DNA from: a bacterium
GTDB taxonomy: Bacteria; UBA10199; 2-02-FULL-44-16; JAAZCA01
Direction: 5' to 3'
Length of the DNA stretch: 9,721 nt
Assembly (NCBI GenBank): GCA_041648665.1
Contig: JBAZOP010000102.1
Location: 1 to 9,721 of the forward strand
Numbering within the stretch: the stretch's first letter is position 1; each line of letters starts with the position of its first letter. Below the pieces are notes generated by a model that saw only the letters and a program-made list of their open reading frames with translations, was not told the DNA's origin and made no database searches. The position numbers and the translations under genes were made by a program. Below are positions 5,346-9,721 of this stretch, in pieces.

Positions 5346-5768
5346 ATGAAGAGATTTACCGTCGTGTTGGTCGCGATCGCATGCGCCGCATTGGTCGCAG
5401 GTTGCGCCCAGAACCAGAAGAAACCTGTTGCGAAGAAAGGCGGGCTCCAGAGGATTCACTTCGACTTCGACAGGTCGAACATAAAGGCCGAGTATGAGCC
5501 GGTCCTCAAGGACAACGCCCAGTGGATGCGCGCTCACGAGAAGACGAACGTCACCATCGAGGGCAACTGCGACGAGCGCGGATCCAACGAGTACAATATC
5601 GCTCTCGGCGATCGCCGCGCGAAGTCCGCGAAGAAATATCTGACGAACCTCGGCATCTCCGACAGCAGGCTCTCGACCGTCAGCTACGGCGAGGAACGCC
5701 CGCTCTGCACACAGAGCAACGAGAGCTGCTGGTGGCAGAACCGCCGCGACGAATTCGTTGCAAAGTAA
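5346..5768 (+). CDS. pal: Peptidoglycan-associated lipoprotein Pal (OmpA family)
   Basis: 140 residues. A lipoprotein signal peptide ends in the lipobox LVAGC, with Cys20 the lipidated residue. Ala at +2, not Asp, predicts outer-membrane sorting. After a short Lys/Gln-rich linker comes the OmpA-like peptidoglycan-binding domain: IHFDFDRSNIK (37-47), IEGNCDERGSNEYNIALGDR (71-90) and YGEERP. Asp76 and Arg91, 15 residues apart, match the diaminopimelate-contacting Asp/Arg pair of OmpA-family domains. Pal links the outer membrane to peptidoglycan and works with TolB/TolA during envelope constriction. Cys121 and Cys128 flank SNES near the C-terminus and could form a disulfide. It is preceded by a strong Shine-Dalgarno and followed by a hairpin terminator. 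cpoB follows, but no tol genes lie upstream, where a divergent signalling operon begins instead. Confidence 0.93.
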   Translation: MKRFTVVLVAIACAALVAGCAQNQKKPVAKKGGLQRIHFDFDRSNIKAEYEPVLKDNAQWMRAHEKTNVTIEGNCDERGSNEYNIALGDRRAKSAKKYLTNLGISDSRLSTVSYGEERPLCTQSNESCWWQNRRDEFVAK

Positions 5769-5799
5769 GCGTCGCTACGGTGTAAATCATATTAATGTG

Positions 5800-5836
5800 C
5801 ACAGCGCGCTTCTCGCGGGAGGCGCGCTGTGTTTTT
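5800..5836 (+). terminator. Rho-independent terminator between pal and cpoB
   Basis: CACAGCGCGC (5800-5809) pairs perfectly with GCGCGCTGTG (5822-5831). Four further pairs (two of them G-U) extend the stem to 14 bp around a CGCG tetraloop, and five Ts (5832-5836) follow. The hairpin ends only 13 bases before the cpoB start, so cpoB is likely expressed by read-through or from a promoter I cannot see. Confidence 0.85.
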
Positions 5837-5849
5837 GAGAGGTGAACCC

Positions 5850-6743
5850 ATGAAGCGGCTTACGGTTTTATCAGTCCTGATGGCACTGACGGTTCTTTCC
5901 CTCGACGCAGGCGCAGCAAAGGTCGATGACAGGGTGACAGCGCTCGAGCACAAGGTCTCCACCATGCAGAACACCAGGCTCGCCAACGACCAGGAAGTCG
6001 CGTCGGCAGTCGCCAGGCTCAGCGCGATACAGGATGAGTTCGCGACCCTCAAGGGAGGCCTGGACGCGAACAAGTTCTATATCAGCTCGCGCACGGACGA
6101 GATCGCCAAGCAGATCCAGTCGCTGGAGAACAGGCTCCAGGCCATGGAAGACAGGATGGCCGTCTTCTCGACGCAGCTGTCCAAGGCGCTCTCCAAGCTC
6201 GCTCCTGACGTAGCCGACGAAGGGGAGATGTACCAGAAGGCCCTGGACCTGGCCGCTTCAGCCAATTATCTAGAGGCCGCCTCGACCTTCAGCTCCTTCA
6301 TACAGAAGTACCCCAAGAGCAACTTCGTTCCCAACGCCACGTTCTGGATCGCCGAGTGTTATTACTCCGCCGGCGACCACAGGCGCTCGGTCAAGGAATT
6401 CCAGGCCTTCGTCGAGAAGTACGACCGCAACGAAAAGGTGCCGGAGGCGATACTCAAACAGGGCAACTCTTTCTACACGCTCGGCATGTACGAAGAGGCT
6501 AGGGCCTTCTACGACAAGGTGCTGGCCTCGTACCCGGCGAGCGCCTCGGCAGCTCAGGCAAAAGAGCGAATCAAGAGGATGGAGAAACGAAAGTCGGAGG
6601 CTGCTGCCGCACCGACCGGCGGCGGCATGGACTCCTACCCCGCGCGCACCCTGGAGCAGCAGATTCAAGGACAGAGAACGCCCCCTATCGACCTGGCGCC
6701 GGAGAAGACCAAGGCCTCAAAACCCCATCCGGGCGATTTTTGA
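5850..6743 (+). CDS. cpoB: Cell division coordinator CpoB / YbgF-type TPR protein
   Basis: 297 residues from ATG 5850, preceded by an AGAGGTGA-like Shine-Dalgarno. An in-frame TTG-type start at 5829 lies inside the terminator hairpin and is unlikely. The order is: signal peptide (1-22, ending DAGA); a long heptad-rich region (~24-115, VDDRVTALEHKVSTMQNTRL to RLQAMEDRMAVFSTQLSKAL), the trimerising coiled coil of this family; three or so TPR units (~124-245, MYQKALDLAASANYLEAAST; NATFWIAECYYSAGDHRRSV; GNSFYTLGMYEEARAFYDKV); and a Pro/Ala/Gly-rich unstructured tail. E. coli CpoB binds TolA and PBP1B in the periplasm and links outer-membrane constriction to septal peptidoglycan synthesis. Its place directly after pal matches the usual gene order, except for the intervening terminator. 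tsaD starts four bases after its stop. Confidence 0.88.
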   Translation: MKRLTVLSVLMALTVLSLDAGAAKVDDRVTALEHKVSTMQNTRLANDQEVASAVARLSAIQDEFATLKGGLDANKFYISSRTDEIAKQIQSLENRLQAMEDRMAVFSTQLSKALSKLAPDVADEGEMYQKALDLAASANYLEAASTFSSFIQKYPKSNFVPNATFWIAECYYSAGDHRRSVKEFQAFVEKYDRNEKVPEAILKQGNSFYTLGMYEEARAFYDKVLASYPASASAAQAKERIKRMEKRKSEAAAAPTGGGMDSYPARTLEQQIQGQRTPPIDLAPEKTKASKPHPGDF

Positions 6744-6747
6744 TCAG

Positions 6748-7761
6748 ATGAGGATACTCGGAATCGAGAGCTCTTGCGACGAGACCGCCGCCGCGGTGGT
6801 GAGCGACGGCAGGATTTTGTCCACCCTCGTCGCAACGCAGCACGACGTGCACGCAAGGTACGGCGGCGTCGTGCCGGAACTCGCGTCAAGGCGTCACATG
6901 GAGAACATCGTGCCGCTGATCCGCGGGGCGCTCGACGAAGCCGACCTCACCCTCGACGACATAGACGGAGTCGCCGCCACTTACGCGCCGGGCCTCGTGG
7001 GCTCGCTGCTCGTGGGCCTGATGGCCGCGAAGTCCATAGCGTATTCGCGCTCCCTCCCCTTCGTAGGCGTCAACCACCTGGAGGGGCACCTGAACGCGGC
7101 GGCGATCGAATACGGAGAGATCCCGACCCCTCACCTGGGCATCGTGGTATCAGGCGGGCACACGAGCCTCTATCTGGTGCGCGACCGATTCGACCTGAAG
7201 CTGCTCGGCGCCACACGCGACGACGCTGCAGGGGAGGCCTTCGACAAAGTGGCCAAGCTCCTGGGACTCGGATATCCGGGAGGCCCTGCGATAGAACGCG
7301 CCGCGGAGAAGGGAAACCCCAAGGCCTTCCGCTTCACAAAACCGAAATTCTCGAAGGACGATTCCCTGGACTTCTCATTCTCCGGCATCAAGACCGCCTG
7401 CCTCCTGAAGCACAGGGATGAGGCGGCCCGTGGAAAGGTGAGCAGCCGGTTCGTGGCGGATATGGCCGCCTCATTCCAGGACGCAGTGGCCCGTTTCCTC
7501 GTCGAACGCGTGATAGATGCCTCCCGCCGATACGGCGCCGGATCCGCCGTCCTGTCGGGCGGCGTGGCCGCTAACCGCAGGCTGCGCGAGCTCTTCGCAG
7601 CCCGCTGCGACGAGGAGGGGATCACCCACCACATACCGCCGCACGACCTCTGCACCGACAACGCCGCGATGATCGCCTTTGTCGGCGAAAAAAAACTTTC
7701 GGCCGGCATCTCGAGCGACCTCTCGCTCAACGCCGCGGCGAACATGGAGATCGGCGTGTAG
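6748..7761 (+). CDS. tsaD: tRNA N6-adenosine threonylcarbamoyltransferase TsaD
   Basis: 337 residues, typical length. It transfers the threonylcarbamoyl group to A37 of ANN-decoding tRNAs (t6A), with TsaB, TsaE and TsaC supplying partners and substrate; none of those genes is here. Family signatures in order: MRILGIESSCDETAAAVV at the N-terminus; HLEGH (His110, His114, metal ligands); VVSGGHTSLYLV; GATRDDAAGEAFDKVAKLLG followed by YPGGPAIE; SFSGIKTA; LSGGVAANRRLRE; and CTDNAAMIA (Asp304, third metal ligand). All key residues are present. The start is fixed by the conserved N-terminus and lies four bases after cpoB, with no obvious Shine-Dalgarno, so translation probably depends on coupling. 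rsmA begins four bases after the stop. Confidence 0.97.
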   Translation: MRILGIESSCDETAAAVVSDGRILSTLVATQHDVHARYGGVVPELASRRHMENIVPLIRGALDEADLTLDDIDGVAATYAPGLVGSLLVGLMAAKSIAYSRSLPFVGVNHLEGHLNAAAIEYGEIPTPHLGIVVSGGHTSLYLVRDRFDLKLLGATRDDAAGEAFDKVAKLLGLGYPGGPAIERAAEKGNPKAFRFTKPKFSKDDSLDFSFSGIKTACLLKHRDEAARGKVSSRFVADMAASFQDAVARFLVERVIDASRRYGAGSAVLSGGVAANRRLRELFAARCDEEGITHHIPPHDLCTDNAAMIAFVGEKKLSAGISSDLSLNAAANMEIGV

Positions 7762-7765
7762 ACCG

Positions 7766-8599
7766 ATGCCAGATCCCTCCGTACATGCGCTGCTCAAGAA
7801 ATATTCGATAAGGCCGAAGAAACGGCTCGGCCAGCACTTCCTCGTAGCCGGTCCGACCATCGACAAGGTCGTGCGATGCCTCGACCTGTCATCGGACGAC
7901 ACCGTGCTAGAGATCGGTCCCGGACTCGGCGTGATGACGCGCAGGATAGCGGGGCGCGCAAGGCGCGTGATCGCGGTTGAGAGAGACGAGAGGATGGTCG
8001 CGATCTGCAGGGAGGAACTCGCCGACCTTGCGAACGTCGAGGTCGTAGAGGCCGACATCCTTGAATTCGATCCGGCCCTATATGCGACCGCGGACCAGAG
8101 GATCAAGGTCGCAGGCAATCTGCCGTACAACATATCCACCCCCATCCTCTTCTGGATGCTTAAGAACAAGGCGCGGATCTCTTCCGCGGTCGTGATGCTG
8201 CAGCGCGAGGTCGCGGAGAGGATCGCGGCCAAACCGGGCGGAAAGGAATACGGCAGGCTGTCGGTGATGATGCAGGCGCAGGCGGCTGTCGAAAAACTTT
8301 TCGACATCTCCGCTGCCAGTTTCGCGCCCAGACCGGAGGTGGTCTCCTCTGTGATCAGGATAGATTTCCCCGAGAAAGACGGGCTGGCTGCGGAGGAGCT
8401 CTCAGGCCTCGAGAAGACCGTAAGACAGGCATTTGGAAAGCGCAGGAAGACCATCAAAAACGCGCTGCTGGGCGCCGAAGGATCGGGGGCGTCTGCGGCC
8501 GAGATTGAGGAGAAGCTCCTGGATGCGGGCATAGACCCGAAAGCCAGGCCCGAGCAGATCCCGGTGGAAAATTACAAGAGGCTGGCGCGATCCTTTTGA
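7766..8599 (+). CDS. rsmA: 16S rRNA dimethyladenosine transferase RsmA (KsgA)
   Basis: 277 residues, usual for the family. It dimethylates the two adjacent adenosines in the 3'-terminal helix of 16S rRNA, a late 30S assembly checkpoint. Visible motifs: KKRLGQHFL (18-26); LEIGPGLGVMT (48-58, AdoMet binding); VIAVERDERM (acidic end of beta2); EADILEFD; AGNLPYNIS with the catalytic NLPY at 118-121; VMLQREVAERI; and FAPRPEVVSSVIRI (FxPxPxV motif). The C-terminal helical domain, with FGKRRKTIKNAL, is complete. ATG 7766 is chosen because it is four bases after the tsaD stop and gives the normal N-terminus; the frame is open further upstream only because it overlaps tsaD. There is no clear Shine-Dalgarno, so coupling is likely. 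A 20-base inverted repeat lies inside it at 8287-8306. Confidence 0.97.
   Translation: MPDPSVHALLKKYSIRPKKRLGQHFLVAGPTIDKVVRCLDLSSDDTVLEIGPGLGVMTRRIAGRARRVIAVERDERMVAICREELADLANVEVVEADILEFDPALYATADQRIKVAGNLPYNISTPILFWMLKNKARISSAVVMLQREVAERIAAKPGGKEYGRLSVMMQAQAAVEKLFDISAASFAPRPEVVSSVIRIDFPEKDGLAAEELSGLEKTVRQAFGKRRKTIKNALLGAEGSGASAAEIEEKLLDAGIDPKARPEQIPVENYKRLARSF
8287..8306. repeat. Inverted repeat within rsmA
   Basis: TGTCGAAAA (8287-8295) and its exact reverse complement TTTTCGACA (8298-8306) flank a two-base centre. It encodes the VEKLFD segment of RsmA. It is probably a codon coincidence, though it could form a short cruciform or bind a regulator. Confidence 0.8.
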
Positions 8600-8636
8600 A
8601 TATGGAATTATCCGGCCCGGATGATGGGGGATCGCC

Positions 8637-9176
8637 ATGAATAGATCGAACCGATTTTTTCTTTTCGCGATCATAACAGTCTTCGTTTCGATCGCGACAG
8701 GAGGGGACGCAATGGCAATGCAACTCACCAGCACCGCATTCACACAGAACAGCGCGATACCTTCCAAGTACACCTGCGACGGCGCCGACATATCCCCGCC
8801 GCTGACGTGGAGCGGCGCGCCGTCGGGCGCCAAGAGCTTCGCGCTGATCGCGGACGACCCTGACGCGCCCGCAGGCACGTGGGTGCACTGGGTGATTTGG
8901 AACATCCCTGCCGCAGCCGCCTCTCTCAAGGAAGGGATAGGGAAGAACGCGGCGCTGGCCGACGGCACGAAACAGGGGCTCAGCGACTTCCGCAAGGCGG
9001 GGTACGGCGGCCCCTGCCCACCATCGGGCACGCACCGCTACTTCTTCAAGCTCTACGCACTGGACTCGGAACTCAACCTTCCGGCCACCGCCACCAAGGC
9101 GAATCTCGAGTCAGCGATGAAAGGCCACATCCTCGCCGAGGCGCAGCTGATGGGAAAATACGAAAGAAAGAGATAG
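8637..9176 (+). CDS. PEBP / YbhB-YbcL family (Raf kinase inhibitor-like) protein, probably exported
   Basis: 179 residues from ATG 8637. Residues 1-27 form a signal peptide (basic MNRSNR, hydrophobic core, cleavage near GGDAMA). The rest is a complete phosphatidylethanolamine-binding-protein domain: CDGADISPPLTWSGAP, then the ligand-site motif DDPDAPAGTWVHWVIWNIP (about 73-91), then GYGGPCPPSGTHRYFFKLYA (about 122-141). Bacterial relatives such as YbcL are periplasmic and YbhB cytoplasmic; their biochemical role is poorly known. An in-frame ATG at 8712 (Met26) sits five bases after AGGAGGGG, a better ribosome site than the one before 8637, so a second, cytoplasmic form starting there is possible. 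The gene lies 37 bases after rsmA and converges on the last gene with 8 bases between stops. Confidence 0.9.
   Translation: MNRSNRFFLFAIITVFVSIATGGDAMAMQLTSTAFTQNSAIPSKYTCDGADISPPLTWSGAPSGAKSFALIADDPDAPAGTWVHWVIWNIPAAAASLKEGIGKNAALADGTKQGLSDFRKAGYGGPCPPSGTHRYFFKLYALDSELNLPATATKANLESAMKGHILAEAQLMGKYERKR
8699..8706 (+). promoter_or_regulatory. Strong internal Shine-Dalgarno in the PEBP gene
   Basis: AGGAGGGG lies five bases before in-frame ATG 8712, which would give a product lacking the signal peptide and starting MAMQLTS. Its bases also encode the end of the signal peptide (TGGD), so it may be coincidental. Confidence 0.5.
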
Positions 9177-9184
9177 CCCTTTCT

Positions 9185-9721
9185 CTACCGCGCGCACATC
9201 GCGCAGGAGCATCCTCCTCCGCCTCCCTTCAATCGGTCAAGAAGACCGGGCAGCTCGGGCGCACCCTCGATCGACCCGCCTGCCGGAATCACTTCGGGCG
9301 CACCGGCGGTTTCAGGGAGCCCGCCCGGGAGTTGCGAGCCTTCGAGTATCTCCTCGAAGTCCGCGCCGGAGCAATAGCCGTCCACGCACTCGCCTTCGTC
9401 GCAGTCATCGGCCGTGTCGCACGGTTTGCTGACCGTGCCGAACGGCACGATCGACTCGAAGAGAGGATCCGCAAGCGGGTCCACGGTGTTGAGCACCTTG
9501 AGGATGCCCTCCACATCTATGCCCTGGTCGGGCGGCATGTTCTGCAGCCAGACCGAGTATATCCCGCTCTCGCCCTCCTGTTCGGTCATGATCCAGCCGG
9601 CCTCGTCCGTTGCAGGCTGAGTTCCGGCCTGATCCTTGGTGAAGCTGGTCGCGTCGAAGCCGTCCGCATGGATGCCCAGCTTCACGAACTGGATCACAGG
9701 CGTAACGCTCCTGTTCGCGAT
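9185..9721 (-). CDS. Secreted Cys-rich protein, C-terminal part (runs off window)
   Basis: Minus-strand gene ending in TAG (9187-9185). The frame is open to the right edge, so the N-terminus is missing and about 178 residues are visible. The GTG at 9697 is an in-frame valine, not a demonstrated start. The visible part has an acidic, extracellular-like composition: SGIYSVWLQNMPPDQGIDVE; then CDTADDCDEGECVDGYCSG, a four-Cys segment like those found repeatedly in secreted myxobacterial-type proteins; then a Pro/Gly/Glu-rich linker; and finally a tail GGGGGCSCAMCAR at the very C-terminus. There is no hydrophobic helix after the glycines, so this is not a standard MYXO-CTERM anchor. Function is unknown. 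It may be anchored, cross-linked or metal-bound through the terminal cysteines, which is speculation. Confidence 0.75.
   Translation of the reverse strand: MANRSVTPVIQFVKLGIHADGFDATSFTKDQAGTQPATDEAGWIMTEQEGESGIYSVWLQNMPPDQGIDVEGILKVLNTVDPLADPLFESIVPFGTVSKPCDTADDCDEGECVDGYCSGADFEEILEGSQLPGGLPETAGAPEVIPAGGSIEGAPELPGLLDRLKGGGGGCSCAMCAR

Noticed and set aside
7471..8532. 353-codon minus-strand open frame over tsaD and rsmA
   Set aside because: Opposite two unmistakable housekeeping genes. Ser/Ala/Arg-rich low-information product.
8610..8622. ATCCGG-C-CCGGAT inverted repeat between rsmA and the PEBP gene
   Set aside because: Six-base arms with no T tract are too short for a terminator and too common in GC-rich DNA to call an operator on their own.
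9299..9360. CDTADDCDEGECVDGYC segment as an EF-hand or dockerin calcium-binding repeat
   Set aside because: It has Asp residues but the four cysteines and spacing fit a small disulfide-bonded secreted motif better than a DxDxDG calcium loop.

Overview
The window is GC-rich, densely packed bacterial DNA from a Gram-negative (diderm) organism. It encodes an outer-membrane Pal lipoprotein, a CpoB/YbgF-type periplasmic protein, several exported proteins, a PilZ protein and a PHA-type (PhaR) regulator. The mix, including a secreted protein with a Cys-spaced 'C-x5-C-x5-C-x4-C' segment, fits a deltaproteobacterial or Myxococcota-like lineage. That placement is inference; no rRNA gene or other decisive marker is present. 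I saw no tRNA, rRNA, CRISPR array, insertion sequence or phage gene, and no gap between genes exceeds about 150 bases.

Layout. (1) 1-292: the C-terminal end of a probable radical SAM protein. (2) 327-2632: an exported alkaline-phosphatase-superfamily phosphodiesterase, translationally coupled to a small four-helix membrane protein. (3) 2633-2730: an AT-rich promoter island, followed by a tightly overlapped four-gene operon (2731-4427): a 45-residue membrane protein, a helical protein with a very basic tail, a PhaR-type DNA-binding protein, and an exported protein with a possible Cys/His/Asp catalytic set. (4) 4424-5136, minus strand: a receiver-like protein lacking the phospho-acceptor Asp, overlapping a PilZ-domain gene. 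This pair meets the previous operon tail to tail with overlapping stop codons. (5) 5197-5345: a divergent regulatory region. (6) 5346-9176, plus strand: pal, a strong hairpin terminator, cpoB, tsaD (tRNA t6A synthesis), rsmA (16S rRNA dimethyltransferase) and an exported PEBP/YbhB-like protein. (7) 9185-9721, minus strand: the C-terminal part of a secreted Cys-rich protein that runs off the window.

How the genes fit together. pal and cpoB belong to the Tol-Pal envelope-constriction system, but tolQRAB are not in the roughly 5 kb upstream. cpoB is instead followed at 4-bp spacing by tsaD and rsmA, two translation-fidelity genes. The receiver-like/PilZ pair is probably a small signalling module. 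The PhaR operon has no PHA synthase in view, so its role here is open. Most of the window is ordinary housekeeping and envelope biology. The less ordinary items are the PhaR-containing operon, the degenerate receiver coupled to PilZ, the pal promoter architecture (a G7 tract between direct repeats), the terminator between pal and cpoB, a perfect 22-bp palindrome in a signal-peptide region, and a possible second start in the PEBP gene.
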